Positions 21,903 through 34,129 are shown, counted from the first letter of the stretch. The stretch: 53,831 nt of DNA from Gnetum montanum (GCA_015680685.1 MNCI01018099.1:18302-72132), one strand, 5' to 3'. The notes: generated by a model not told the origin, from the sequence alone. Translations and numbers: made by a program.

Positions 21903-24900
21903 TTATGAAAGGTGGATTTCTTGGTGGATGGGAGAGGAGATGGCCCTTAGTTGGGCTAGCCAAGGCTTGCCTAGAATCATGTTGAAACTTGGCATCTCCT
22001 CTATGTTGGTGAAATGTACGCTAGTGGGGAATTTCTCTCCTACCACAAAGGCTAAGTTGATGATACCCCTGACTATGATGCATGATCCATTGAAGGATTT
22101 TAAACATGTGGTTTTGGTTGGCTTGATTTTATCTACTAGGCCTAGCTTATCGATGACGGAGTACAATACTACATTTGTTGCTACACCATCATCAACATGT
22201 ACCCTGCGAATGGTACATTGTCCAACACGAATGTTAATGGATAGTGGAGCTGTAGTAACCTCCCCTCGTTTAGGGTTGAATTTGACTACATCATCATGAA
22301 AATATAGAGATGTTCAACCCAATTATTGCGGTGTAGGGGGCAACATCGTTGCACGTATGGATGACTCATCTATAGGGATGTCCTCCGTAATAGGAATGCA
22401 GGCCAAGATCTAGGCTAATGCTTGGCAGTGAGCAGATGAGGTCATGACCAGGTCATACAAACTCAATGTTGTGTTCTTTTTCTTGTGTGTTTACTTTGCC
22501 TAGGTTAGTGTGGCTACAAAGTCCTTATCATTGGCTATTGTGTTGGCTTTGACTTCCTCCATGTGGCTTGAGAGACAGATCTCTCGCGGAGGGGACTTAA
22601 GCCTAGTTTTCTTAGCCTGCTTGGGGGTAGGGATCCCAGTGTTTAGTTGTTGTTTGTTGGTTGTGGTCTTTTCTTTTCCCATGGAAGTTACAAGGTACGC
22701 ATTTTTCCTCTTGCATTGCCATTTGGTGGGCCTACCCAGGTTGCTAGTGGGGTCAACCCTTGAAGGAGGAGGCATTGAGATGTTACCCACTATTGGGCTT
22801 TGGCTAGGTGAGGGGCCATCATGTTGTGGCACCCGTATGATAAAGGGTGGCTTAGGTGGAGTTGTTGTGTGACCAACTCGTTGTGGCACTTTGATAACAA
22901 AAGGTTGCCTAGTGGTTTTTGTTGCATGATGCTAGTTTAACATCTTAGTAGACGGTTGCTATGGAACTTTGACCACAAAGGATGTTGTGGGTGCTCAAGG
23001 TAACACATTGATAATAAAGGGAGGCCTCTTGCTTATGGAAGCAGAGGGGACCTTTGCTTTGTTGGGAGGCACATGGATCATAAAAGGTTGTTGCACAGGT
23101 TTGGACTTGCCACCTATGCTAATGGAATTTATGACATAGGAGGCATCATCTGTGTTGGATTGACTCATTGTGTTGATCACCAATTGGCCACATTCTATCA
23201 TTCTTTGTAGGTCATCCTGCAAAGCACGATAGTTGTTTGTACTGTGACCAACCGATTGGTGGTAATGATAGTATTGGTCCAGCTTGAAGTGTTGTGGAAT
23301 TGGGGGCTCGTTTGGTACTGCTAAAGCAGGGTTCCTAAGTAGTTTGTAGTACCTATCATGTCTTTGGCAGGTAATTACCGATACATGTTTATGTTAGATT
23401 TGCCCAACTTTTAAGAGTTGCTCTAGCAGTTCAGAGGGTTTCACTGGTAATGCTGTGTACTTTGAGCGGTCCTTGCATTGAAAGTTGGATCTTGGGGTAG
23501 CCCCTATCAATGTAGGTGAGTTGGTGCCAGAATTGGTGATTTTGTTAGTTAGGGCTTTGGGCTACTTAGTTGTTGGGCCCTGGTTGGTTGCTTTTGTGCT
23601 TATGGATACATGCTTGCAAGCATGTTGGTTTCTATAGGAGACATAGGCTTGATCATTGCTAGCTTGTGCTGCATCCTCTATGCTTTTTGCTTGAGAAAAG
23701 GCTTGGCTAAGAGACTTTGGGGCTCGATAATACAATTTGGACTTAATAAAGTCATTTACTACACCTTTAAAGATGGCCAGTAGATGCGCTTCTACCAAGG
23801 GTTCTTACATTTCACTCAATGCAACATTTCAATGTTGGAGGAATTTTGGCATGGGCTCTAGAGGCCCCTGTTTAACTTGCATCACCTAGTCAAGGGTAAC
23901 TTCAGGCTTTAGGTTGTACCTGAAGCATGTCACAAACTTGGTTATGAGATCCTCCAAAGAGGAGATTAAGGCCTTGGGTAGTGCATGATACCAGTCCAAG
24001 GCCTTACTAGTAAGTGACATGGGGAACACGTGCATGATAGTGTGTGGCCAAGCTTGGAGTAGGCACTCAAAACAGAATGTGACCAAGTGTGCATTGGGGT
24101 CCCCTTCACCATTGTACTTGGTAAACTGAGGTAGTTGGGCCCGAGTTGGGAGAGTTAGAGGTTGTACCATAGGACTTATGGGATCATCTTGGTAGAAGTC
24201 CACCACCTTAATGGTGTCAGAGGAGGGAGCCTTAAGTTAGTTGATCTTTTTTGTTAAGCTTTGTATCAGCTAGAATGCCTAATCCAAGCTTGGGGATGTG
24301 CCAGCTAGTTGAATTGGCTAGGCTTGGGATGGCTGCATAGCATAGGGTAGAATGTTTGGTTGTGGAGTTTGCTAGTTTAACGTCATAGCAGACGGTTTCT
24401 GATGTAATGGCTGAGCAATGGGTACGGTGGTTGGAGTGGGCAACACATGGGTGGGTTGGATGGACACCATAGACACCAATGAGATAGGTGGGATGTAGGA
24501 TGCTGGAGTTATTTGGGGCTGAGAGGTGGCCCCTGCATGAGCATAGTGCTGGGAAAACACATTAGTTACTTACAAGGAAGGCTGAATTGGCATGGTCACT
24601 ATCTTGGAGGGGATGGATGAATGAAACCGAGGAGGGGCTGTACTAGGGAGTTTTTGTTGGAAGATAGTGTGGAGGTGGCTCTCGTGTTCGAAGCAGGCCT
24701 CGAACTTGTCCTCCTCCCTCTGTGAGGCTTCCTCATAGGTTGTCCCTACATCATAGTTGTTTTCACAGATGAGTTGGGATAACAACTGGTGATACAACTC
24801 CGTGCGTGGGATTATGTCAAACAAAGAGGGGCTATACTCTCATTCATTTTACTGGACTCGTTCGTCATGTTTTTTTGCCTCTAAATTGAGGTAATCCACT

Positions 24901-25025
24901 GGTAGTCCTACTTGGATTTTAGCATAAATGAAATTGTATTGTTCATAGCTTAACGCAGCATGCTTTGGCTAGATTGTAGTATTAAATGTGTTAGACACCA
25001 ACGTGGAAGGTTGACCTAGATTCAT
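21903..25025 (-). pseudogene. TatC gag-protease ORF with in-frame stops
   Basis: One reading frame of about 1040 codons runs from the ATG at 25025 (MNLGQPSTLVSNTFN) to 21903 with about 20 in-frame stops but no frameshift that I can find. All open pieces lie in the same frame. The Gag domain is at 24206-23880, with LPQFTKYNGEGDPNAHL, then MHVFPMSLTSKALDWYHALP, the retrotransposon gag signature. A degenerate zinc knuckle lies near 23280-23220 (YHYHQSVGHSTNNY, where Tyr replaces the Cys residues). A basic, Pro-rich linker follows (22500-23000). The aspartic protease domain is at about 22270-21903, with VDDGVATNVVLYSVIDKLGL in place of D(S/G)G and then FNMILGKPWL. The family is Tat. Stops fit C-to-T or G-to-A decay. 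Confidence 0.8.
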
Positions 25026-25329
25026 ATTCACAGATCAAGTTGTGAGAGTTGCTATTTGTAGAAAATAGCCAACTCTAAAAACATTAGAAAATTAACTAAA
25101 TCTACCAGTAGTGGAAAAGGACTAAGTGTAAAAATGTAGAAAAAAATGCTAAGTATGAAAATGCAAAAAAAATGCTAAGTGTAAAAATGTAGAAAAAGTG
25201 CTAAGTATAAAAACTGCTAAAAATGGCCCACTATGGCACTACACTCGCCACACTAGAGCTTGTTATGCTCTGTAGAGCATCTAGAGTGTTGACCAAGTGC
25301 TCATAAAAAATGTAGACAAAAATGGTTCA
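25026..25329 (-). other. TatC leader
   Basis: Untranslated leader between primer site and gag. It holds several copies of an AAATGCAAAAAAAATGCTAAG-like short repeat near 25110-25210. Confidence 0.5.
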
Positions 25330-25353
25330 GGCCCTCCTTCTAGCGCCAAAACC
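25330..25353 (-). promoter_or_regulatory. TatC primer-binding site
   Basis: Minus strand after the LTR reads GGTTTTGGCGCTAGAAGGAG. TGGCGC(T/C)AGAAGGAGGG-type primer sites are known from plant Tat-lineage elements (RIRE2/Grande group). It fixes the minus orientation of TatC and makes 25354-26456 the 5' LTR. Confidence 0.65.
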
Positions 25354-26456
25354 TGTAGCGACAGAAAACGTTGGTGGCTAGAAACACCAAGAGGTTTTCG
25401 GGCACACAGCCTAACCCCAAATCCGCATGAGGGCCATGCTAGATAAAACAGAAACGGGGTGCCCTGAATGGTCTGGTCAATCAGACAGCGACTTAATCGG
25501 TGTACAATAACCTTTTTGCAAACAATAAAAGAAAACACAATGTGCACAACAATAGAAACGTGCTAAAGTGTGTAACAGGGCAGTGAACATGATTTAATGC
25601 TTAACAATGCCAAAGAAATGCTGTGATCAACCAAAAAGAGAGTTTGAATAGAAAGATACAGCGACTTGAAAAAGGGTACATGTATACAAAGTGTACAATA
25701 GGCACAGTAGGAGCGGAATCACAGCCTTAGTGGTGTCGAGCTATGAAATCTGGTGCTCAGTGTGATAAACTATGCCTCCTAGGTCGGTGGTCACAGTATA
25801 CCATGTGATGTATTTGTGCCTCTTTGTTAGTGCGGTGTGCTCTGGGTCTCGTTTGCCCACGGAGCTAAGTGCCAAAATGCTAAAATGCCAAATGCCAAAA
25901 TGAAAATGCCAACTGCTTCTTGTCAATGAAGAAATTGAAGCCTTCCCCCCNTTTAAAGATGGTGCAAAGTTATTTATAGGGCTAGGGTTAGTCCAAAATG
26001 CGAATCTGGCCCCACATGGCAGCGCGATAGGTAACAACGTCTAACAGCAAGTAACAACGCATAACAGCATGGCATAACGGGGTGCTATGCTACTCACTGT
26101 AGCAGGGTGCTATACTAGCACTATAGCAAGGAGCTACGCTAGCATTGTAGTAAGGTGCTACGCTATGCACTATAGCAAGGTGCTATGCTATGCACTGTAG
26201 CAGGGTGCTATGCTAGCACTGTAGCAAGGTGCTACACTGGCACTATAGCAGGGTGCTACGCTAACACTATAGTAGGGTGCTACGCTATGCAGGGTAGCAG
26301 GGTGCTACACTAGCACTATAGCAAGGTGCTACGCTACGCACTGTAGTAAGGTGCTATGCTATGCTATGCTATGCAGTGTAGCAACACATAACAGCACGTA
26401 ACACTTAGCCATATTTGCAGTTGCAATGTCAAGACCTGAAATTTTGTGGTGTTTCA
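25354..26456 (-). repeat. TatC 5' LTR
   Basis: A 1103-bp LTR. On the minus strand it starts TGAAACACCACAAAATTTC at 26456 and ends CTGTCGCTACA at 25354 next to the primer site. U3 contains a 12-copy minisatellite (26079-26383). The TATA box CCTATAAATAAC is near 25969-25980. One N follows a run of C at 25945-25951. The terminal sequence and the R/U5 GACCATTCA.GGCAC block match the solo LTR at 32355-33550. The insertion target is AthB's protease-RT spacer. Confidence 0.85.
26079..26383. repeat. Minisatellite in TatC U3
   Basis: About 12 copies of a 24-25-bp unit such as AGGTGCTACGCTATGCACTG followed by TAGCA. Variation is mainly A/G and C/T. The truncated left LTR keeps only about two units. 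Confidence 0.85.
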
Positions 26457-26985
26457 ACTATCAGCCATTGGGTGTCCTTCTATTTTGTGACTTTTATGTA
26501 CAAGCACCTTTGGATATTGGTTTAATGTACACACCGATTACATGCTTTAATATATGTACTTTTAATGAAGTAGATCTTTTACATGCAATTACACCCATTA
26601 TTGTTGTATGCAATGCATAAAACATGATTCTTCTTAAGGCATCCAAACTTGTTTTTCTTGGAGATTTCCAAGGAGAGGTTCCTAATGCACATTTTTACAT
26701 CAACTATGCTTAACCATGCTTTTTCCATAATGATAGAGAAGTCACGTTTGCAATTTTCTATCTTGATCACTAGAAAATCAGTAGGATAGGACCACCCACA
26801 AACTGTAGTCATAATTTCTTTCGGTAATTTCAAAGGGATAGTGATTAACTAGTCTACCAATTCCAAATAGATGTTGCTTTTCTTGAGAGGTGGTAGGTTC
26901 CATATTTTGTACCTGTCATGGGAGATGAGATTAACACTAGAATCAGAATCAAGAAGAGCCTTTCATGGCTCATGTTCAGTAATCT
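26457..26985 (-). pseudogene. AthB aspartic protease region
   Basis: Protease relic between gag and RT. On the minus strand ALLDSDSSVNLISHDRYK (about 26960-26915) holds the catalytic region, where the usual DSG/DTG is DSD. Then come PPLKKSNIYLELVD and the open piece 26579-26833 with TTVCGWSYPTDFLVIKIENC. AthA 34130-34420 is homologous (CGWSYPADFLVIHVENC). Protease would cleave the Gag-Pol polyprotein. The TatC insertion point is at 26456/26457. Confidence 0.75.
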
Positions 26986-29030
26986 ATAAGTAAATAGGAG
27001 GACTTCCTGGGTCAAATCTTTTCATGAGAAGGTTGCCAGCTTTGATCCAATTGAAAATAGCATGACTTAGCAACATAGTGTAGATTTAAGATGGTGTTTG
27101 GTTTGAAGTGCCCTCGAATGTTTTTGATATAGAGGATGAGGATTTTGGAGATATAGAGAAACCAACTGCATTAGGTTATGAGGGTTTAGGAGGACTGTTG
27201 GGTTGAAAAAATGATCGTTTCCTAGATCAATTGTCTAAACCACTAGGTTGGAAGGCTGGTTGTAAATGTATAGCGCTTGTAGAATTTCATTGCTACCGCT
27301 TTGGATGAATTTTGCCCTACATAAATGGAGCAAGAGGTAATTAGGTTGAGGTCAGAGGGATGTGTACAAATGGATGCAGAGGATGATATGGATATGAGTG
27401 CTACCCTTAAGTAGATGGTAAATGAGTTCAATGGTACTCTAGAGGATAATAGTGATCTTGGAATGAGGCATGGCTAATAGAGCCATATGGAGAAATAGGT
27501 TGCTAAATATAGTACTCGTATGGATCTGGTTTCCCATAAGGGTATTACTACCTTGGCAATGGCATCCCCCATGACTGTGGTTGATGCCACTATTTGGATT
27601 ACTTGTATAGTTTTGGTGGAGCTCCACTTGGATAGTAAGCCTAGTAATGCTGGTAGAACTACCTTGGATTACCTTGATGATAAGACAATCATCTAGGTGC
27701 TTACCTCCTTGCTAGTCGAGGATTCAATACATACACCCTAGAATCTTGCAAGTGTGACACCATAGGGCAACATCCCTTAGGATGGTCATATTAACAAATG
27801 CCACACCCAACATCATCATCAGAGTCTATCTCCACAACTTTGTCTACTATATCAGCTCTACCCTTACCTCTTTGGTAGGCACATTCAGCTTCTTTTTGCC
27901 TCCTTTGGTTACGATCACTATTATGCTCTTTGGATTCTTTAGCAATCTTCATAATGGTTTATAATTTTTCATCCAAAGAGTCCCATAGTTTATCAGCCTT
28001 TTCCAAAATGTCAAAAATAGATTTTTGGATGGGCAAGGTTTTCCTGTTCACCACCTCATTGAGTGGTGATTCTTCCTTGTCATAGAATCAAACCTCCCTT
28101 TTCCTAATGAAAGAATCCCTATTATATTCTTCTACACTTTCTTTTTTCTACAACTCACCTTCTTCTTTTTCTATCTACTCTATCAACATTTGGATTTTCC
28201 CTTGGCCATAAACCCTAAGATCTCTTCTAGTTTCTACTCTGAGTCCATCTATGATGTGGCAAAGATGTGCCCTCTAAGAATAACCATGGCCAAGGCATCA
28301 ATGTATGAGAGAATAATATCTATCCATGGTGGCATCCAAGGGTCCATGTATTTCCTATTTCTAGCCTTGTATTTTCTTTCTCAAATTAGACACTTTAGAG
28401 TATGTCTAGTATTTATCATTAAATAGCTTGAGCATTGTACTCCATCGGCGGATAGATTCTAACTCCAAGGATTGATACTAGATTTTTGCTTCCTTAATGA
28501 GTATCTTGGGAAATAGCTTAAGTTTCTACCAATTATTTTCAATGTTTTACAAGGCACAGGAATCATGGAAAGCTTGTAAATGTGTCTATGGATCAGAGTT
28601 ATATCCCCCCTCAAATCTTGGAATATTATTCATGTCTAGGCACTTAATCTAACTTTCACATGCCTAGTTGGAATCTTTACAGTCTCTGTAATATTAAGCA
28701 TGCTTTGAGTTTCCAGCAAAGTTTCATCATCATCATTATTGTGTTGTCATCGATGATGTCCTCTATTAGCCCTTTATTCATTATGATCTCAGCAATCAAT
28801 ATTATTGTCCCATTGTTCACCTCCATCACGGTTATTCTTTCTATGACACTTTTTAGAACTAGAAGAGGAAGAAGATGAAGATGCATATGAAGAGGATGAA
28901 GAGGATGAAGGAATACCTTCACCATGATATCTACAAATTCCCCTTTGGTTTTCATGGCCATGTTCATTAGTTTTCTTATCATGTTAACACTTGTCTGATC
29001 CCCTGCCTTGACTACCATATTTGCCTAAAC
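26986..29030 (-). pseudogene. AthB gag, truncated at the N-terminus
   Basis: Minus-strand Gag relic. Near 29000-28860 is a hydrophilic stretch with HGHENQRGI followed by a Ser run and SSKKCHRKNNRDGGEQWDNN. Near 27766-27806 lies a zinc-knuckle-like motif, C-x2-C-x3-H-P-K-G-C, followed by VSHLQDSRVYVLNP, matching AthA at 32103-32165. The C-terminal part has PYGKPDPYEYY and HYYPLEY, also in AthA. It has many stops. The sequence that would align with AthA 30717-31335 is missing, so the 5' LTR, primer site and gag start were deleted and TatD integrase follows at about 29035. Confidence 0.75.
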
Positions 29031-29039
29031 CTAGACTAT

Positions 29040-29812
29040 TGATAGTAGATTGTAGATTCAAGGCCAATAATAAGGCATGAAGAATTTTCATGTTGAGAGC
29101 CCCCAGAGGAAGGTTCCTCATTATCATCTTGGTTCAATAGGAATAAGGTATTGGTGAACCATTTTCTCTTTGCAACCTCATGATGCTTCTCTTGGTGTCA
29201 ATCTCGTCTATGTTGTGTTTCAATGCCTACGTTGTTAATGATGCTGGTCAAGGCTACTCAGAGAGATGGCACCTACAATTCAAGAGGTAAAACAACTTCA
29301 GAATCATAAACCAAGCTATAAGGGTTCATACCAATTGTTGTGAAATAGGTTGTTTTTTATGCCCCTAGTGCATGGACAAGTTACTCATGCCATTTGCACT
29401 TGCTATTATTAAGTATCTTTTTAAGTAAGTTGATGATGGCCTTATTATTTTCTTCTACTTGTCCATTGAATTGAGGGTAATAAGGTGATGATAAGGAATG
29501 CTTAATGCTTAGGTCATGATAGAAATCTTCTTTAATTTCTTGGCTACTAAATTATGGTCCATTATCTATAACTATGGTCATGGGTATGCTAAAATGAGCT
29601 ACAATGTTATCTAGGATGAATTTGTAAACTTACTCAGATGTAGTCTTCATTAGGGTAATACCCTTAATCCACTTTGTAAAGTATTTGGTTGCAATGATGA
29701 TGAAGTTATGCCCTATAGAAGGCTTAGGCATTATGGATCTAATGATATCCAACCTCCATCATTGAAATGACCATGTTATTTTAAGTGGTATATAACTTAG
29801 TTGGTGATACAT
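29040..29812 (-). pseudogene. TatD integrase core fragment
   Basis: Minus-strand Tat-type integrase. It reads WSFQ.WRLDIIRSIMPKPS near 29755-29700, then KYFTKWIKGITLMKT, then TIVIDNGP (second Asp at 29564-29566), then SSPYYPQFNGQVEENNKAI near 29450-29490 with the third catalytic Glu. All three positions of the DDE triad are therefore visible, although stops interrupt the frame. The C-terminal part reaches about 29040 with KWFTNTLFLLNQDDNEEPS. The right edge is AthA's 5' LTR. RT of what I take to be the same element continues at 43707. Confidence 0.8.
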
Positions 29813-29814
29813 GT

Positions 29815-30716
29815 TGATAAAGTGCTCATTAGTTGATGCATTGACTAGGTCACGTATACGGAGCCCCATATACATGGCTACATTGACATAACCCCATCGA
29901 CGCATTTTTCCATGCATTTATGTGGCCTTGTTTATGCAGAGTCTGTTCTAGCTATAAATAAGTGTGCTTCCACCACACTTAGGCATCTTTTTGAGTAGTT
30001 GTAGCTAGACTCTTGCAGCTTGTTCCCACAAGAGTTAGAATATTTTCCAAGTACCCGCAGCAGATGTGAGAAAGGTGTCCAGCTCTTTATTTGAGCACTA
30101 ATGTACCTGAGCCCATTAGCGTGACCGTCAATAACGATGAGCTTTTTAAGAAATCCTTGCAGCATTTGGATTTAATCATCTAAGCATTTAAATAGTTTAA
30201 TATTTCCACGCTTTAATAATTTCTTAAGTTTTCATTGTTATCACTTAATCGTTATTGCTCTTTTATATTATGTAAAAACCATAAGTACAACCATCTCAAA
30301 CGTAAACCCAACACTTGGCAACCCAGTGATGCTTAATGTCTACCAACCTAACGATGGTCAATGGATGCTCAAGATGTGTACGAAAGATGGGATCAGTTGC
30401 TTATGCTAGGGGGAGTTAGAAAATAGAATAGAATAGAATAATTCTAGATTATGCAACATTCCATTTCTTACATTTCAAGAATTAGGTTTTAGAAGATAAA
30501 GAGAAAAGCAATAAAAATTATTTACCTCAATCTCACTTAACCATCGCATCAAAACACCACAAGTGAGGTTGGAAAGACAACAACCATTCTAACATAAGGT
30601 TTTGCTAGCTAGAGTTTGGTGTATGTAAGTGATTACAGTCTATGGAATTTGACCAAGTCACGTGTGAATGGTCATGATTCGTATGGTTGGGCATAGGGGT
30701 ACCTCATTTCTCATCA
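29815..30716 (+). repeat. AthA 5' LTR
   Basis: A 902-bp LTR from TGATAAAGTGCTC to ACCTCATTTCTCATCA, followed by a primer site. The TATA box GCTATAAATAAG is at 29951. U3 carries words such as ACGGAGCCCCATATACATGG and CCCCATCGACGC. It pairs with 42877-43706. A hand comparison of about 190 bp after the TATA box gives about 13% differences, mostly transitions, so the insertion is old. The 5-bp flank left of the LTR is CATGT; the other flank is deleted. Confidence 0.9.
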
Positions 30717-30736
30717 TTAGCATCATTGCTAGGGAC
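30717..30736 (+). promoter_or_regulatory. AthA primer-binding site, degraded
   Basis: TTAGCATCATTGCTAGGGAC right after the LTR. Compared with the tRNA-Asp complement (TGGCGCCGTTGCCGGGGA) it carries several C/T and G/A changes. Confidence 0.65.
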
Positions 30737-30880
30737 TATTATTTTTACATGCGCTATCTAACCTTAGCAAAATTATCATTCACTTCCTTGGAACGGACAC
30801 AAGATAGCAAAATCTCCCCACACTAAGTGGTCTAAGTAAAGAGTAAGGTACACCAATTAGTGGATTATCTAACATCCAGA

Positions 30881-32354
30881 ATGTCTTCTTCTCACAGGCG
30901 AGATGGATCCAACCCACCGGTGCCACAGGAATGTTGGGTGTTATACACACATCTGGATAAATATGTCCCCGACTTCATCTTTATCCTACATTAGGATGAG
31001 CATCTGTGCTGGCGGTACATGGAGGGTAACATCATATTACCGCCTAACCGATCAGCTCCTAGAATGTTGTTTCACAATCTTACTAGACTAGGCATTTAGG
31101 ACCATAGTTTGGAATACGTCATGGAGGACCATGACTACTGGGACTATCGTCCAACTGAGGCACAATGTGTATGAGACTAGCAGTAGGCAGAACGACATGA
31201 ACATATGAAGGGAAAAAAATTTAGTAACCCCTTATTCTTGCAAGAGCTACATGATGATGAGGAACCTATCTTTCATGATTCCCATTTAGCCAAACCTCCT
31301 CTAATCCATCAGATCATTCAATCCATCATTCAAAGAAAGTAATCAAGTGATTGAGACCCCCAGGAGGATAGAGGGTCACATAGGAAAGATCATGGCAAAA
31401 GCAAGGATGGATGTGAAGATCAAGGCCATCATTAGATTAGAGAGGGAGATCAATACTGGGGCAGTGATGATTCCCCTCCCTCTTCTCCATTCTCTCTCTT
31501 CACTCTATCTTCACCCAATTCTAATTCTGATCATAACTGTGGTAGAAAGGTTCAAGGTGATGGTGATCGCAAGGGTATCACATTAATGCCCTAGTCATGG
31601 CTACTCTTAGCAGGCATAGCTCCGCAACATCATTGATAGGCTTCGCTTTAAAACCAGAAAGACCCTTGGCGTGTACACCTAAGGAAAACTATCAAAGCTA
31701 AGGGCCCATCAACTACAACGATTAATTAAGCAAGTAGATCAAGAAAAGGGGGAACTAAGAAAGAAGGAAAGTGTAGAAGAGTATAATTGGGATCCCTCCA
31801 TTCGAAAGAGGGCAGTCTGATTTTGTGAAGATGAGGAAGAATCACCGCTGGATGTAGCGGTAAACTATAAAATCTTGCCCCTATAAGAATTTGCTTCTAA
31901 AATATCAACCAAGGTTGACAAGATGTGGGACTCTTTGGATGAAAAATTTCAAAGTGTTTTGAAAATTATGGAGGAGTCCAAAGAGCGAAGTAATGATTGT
32001 GATCAACATAGGAGAAAGGAAGCTGAATGTGCCTACCATAAAGGTAAGGGCAAAGTTGTTGTAACAAAACAGGTTGCAAACTTAGATACAGAGGATGATG
32101 AATGCGACATATGCCAATACAAACATCCTAAGGGGTGTTTTCATGTGGTATCACATCTACAAGAGTCAAGGGTGTATGAATTGAATCCTTTCTTGGCAAA
32201 GAGGCAAACACCCTAAAGATTTCCTTACCCACAAGGCAATCCCAGGTAGTTCCACCCATAGCAAGGTTATTATCCAAGTAGAGCACTTCCACAACCTTAC
32301 AAATATTTCAAGTATTGGAAACATCCATAATCATGGGGGATGCCACCTCCAAAG
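30881..32354 (+). pseudogene. AthA gag, first part
   Basis: Gag frame starting at the ATG at 30881 (MSSSHRRDGSNPPVPQE), about 165 bases after the LTR. It continues with several stops through VPDFIFIL, an acidic stretch, and a SHRKDHGKSKDG / DDSPPSSPFSLF region that aligns with AthB 28850-29020. The open piece at 31923-32216 contains MWDSLDEKFQSVLKIMEE and the zinc-knuckle-like CDICQYKHPKGC (32103-32138). Gag packages the element RNA. The ORF is split at 32354 by a solo LTR and resumes at 33551. Confidence 0.75.
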
Positions 32355-33550
32355 TGAAACACCACAAAATTCTAAGCTTAGCACTTCTTCAATAAGGATA
32401 GAGCTAAATTCATGATGCTCCCCACCATGACTGAAGCTTGATGGCCTCATGGACAGCTTTGAATGGAGTCAAACTAAACAGGAAATTGTCCCATGGGATC
32501 CACAGAAGACTACGATGACATCCAGCATCAAACCTAGTAAATCTTGAGCCCAAAAGACTTGGTTTTCATTAAGTATGCATCATGTACGCTCAGCGTGTAT
32601 GACCAGTGTGTACACCTAGCATGTATGTCCAACATGCAGCACAGTGTACACCAGTCGAAGCCTTTCAAAACCATGTCAGATCAAGTCCAAATGAGCCCAA
32701 ATTTGACAGGCAGCATTCTCAAATCCAAGGGCCAAGTTCAAGATTTTCTGTTGTAACAGTATGCTCGTTTCTAAAGTTCAATTCCTTTGCATTGGGCAAG
32801 TCTGTACGCTAAGTTCACACACCCAGCATGTACACACTGGCATGCAGCATGCTGTACGGTTGTAATATTCTTCGCACTCAGGCAACGCAACCACATGTCA
32901 TCCAACCTAAAATTCTCTCACCCACGGCCACTCATACCCTTCCAGATCTGAATCCAATGCCCAAAAACCTCATAAAAACCCCAATTTTCTACTGGATCGA
33001 GGTTGGCAATTTTTACAAATGCACATAAAAAATTGGATCAAAAAACACTCAGCAAATCTGGGCATCAACCTCTGTATGCTGGGGCATCAGACTTGGATGT
33101 TGCATTTCCCTGCAATCCAAAACCTACATCTTCCAGCACCCGTCATCACCAACCAAGGCTAAACATCTTCCTTGTGATTAATCCACAACTGTGTTCTGAC
33201 TGATGCACATTGTAATCACTTTTTCAATACAAAATAGTTTACATTTTTGCCCTAATTTATTGCAGTTTTCTTTTTTTTATCCAGTTTATGTTTACATTTC
33301 AGTTTACATTATTGTGCATGTTTACATTATGGTTTACGTTTAATGTGCATCGTTTATGTATAACCCAATGCATTGCAAAGTGCGTACGTTGGGGAAGTCC
33401 TCGTTTGATCTGCGTGCGGACCATTCAAGGCACTCTGCCTTCATCCATTCCAGCTTGCCCTCAAGCGAAGGTAGAGTCTTCTATGCCTATCTGTAGATCT
33501 CTCGGTGTCTATTTCATTCCAGCCTTCCATCGACGATTTCAGACAGTACA
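32355..33550 (+). mobile_element. Solo LTR of the TatC family inside AthA gag
   Basis: It begins TGAAACACCACAAAATTC, matching the TatC LTR start, and ends ATTTCAGACAGTACA. Near its 3' end, GACCATTCAAGGCACTCTGC corresponds to GACCATTCAGGGCACCCCG in TatC, and TCTCGGTGTCTATTTC resembles CTCTTGGTGTTTCTAGCC. Length is 1196 bp against 1103. Flanks are CAAAG (32350-32354) and CAAGG (33551-33555), a 5-bp target duplication with one change. AthB has the uninterrupted site GCCATTGCCAAGGTAG near 27550. No internal sequence remains, so this is an LTR-LTR recombination product. Confidence 0.85.
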
Positions 33551-34129
33551 CAAGGCAGCAGTACCCTTATCAACAGCCAGATCCTTACAGGTACTATGTT
33601 CAACAACTAGTCTTCCCGCAAGACACTTCTAGTCACATGGCTTTTCAAAATCATTACTACCCCCTAGAATACTTCTGAACTTAGTCTCCATCACCTAGGA
33701 GGAAGAACCTACACCTCTACCATCCTCCATCACCTTCTCCTGTCGTCCCTACTCATCAACACCCCACTTAGCTACCGCCTGCTCCACCTATGCAAGGGAA
33801 AATACCACCGTAGCCATAGCAACATAATGCTATAAGGGTTGTCAACTTACAACTGGCTTCATAGCCGAGTGGACTAGAAGTGAAACCATGGAAACATTCA
33901 TTTTTCTATCCTAATAACCCAAACATACCCTCACACACATCTATGGCTAGTGCCTTTGAACCTCTAATCACCTCCACCATCCAACCTTTTGAGAAGCCTT
34001 CAAACCAAACACCTCCTAACATATAGACCACCATGCTCACACACATTGTGACAAACTAGATAAAGGTAGGCCATATTTCTCAAGAATTAATTGATCCAAG
34101 AAGCCCCCTCATCTATCTTCAAGTGGCAT
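33551..34129 (+). pseudogene. AthA gag, second part
   Basis: Continuation of the Gag C-terminal region after the solo LTR. It holds YPYQQPDPYRYYVQQ and FQNHYYPLEYF, both also in AthB, then a Pro-rich linker leading to the protease. It contains several stops. Confidence 0.65.

Noticed and set aside
25430-25560. tRNA-like GC-richer patch in the TatC LTR
   Set aside because: No cloverleaf with a proper T-loop can be drawn. It is the U5 shared with the solo LTR.
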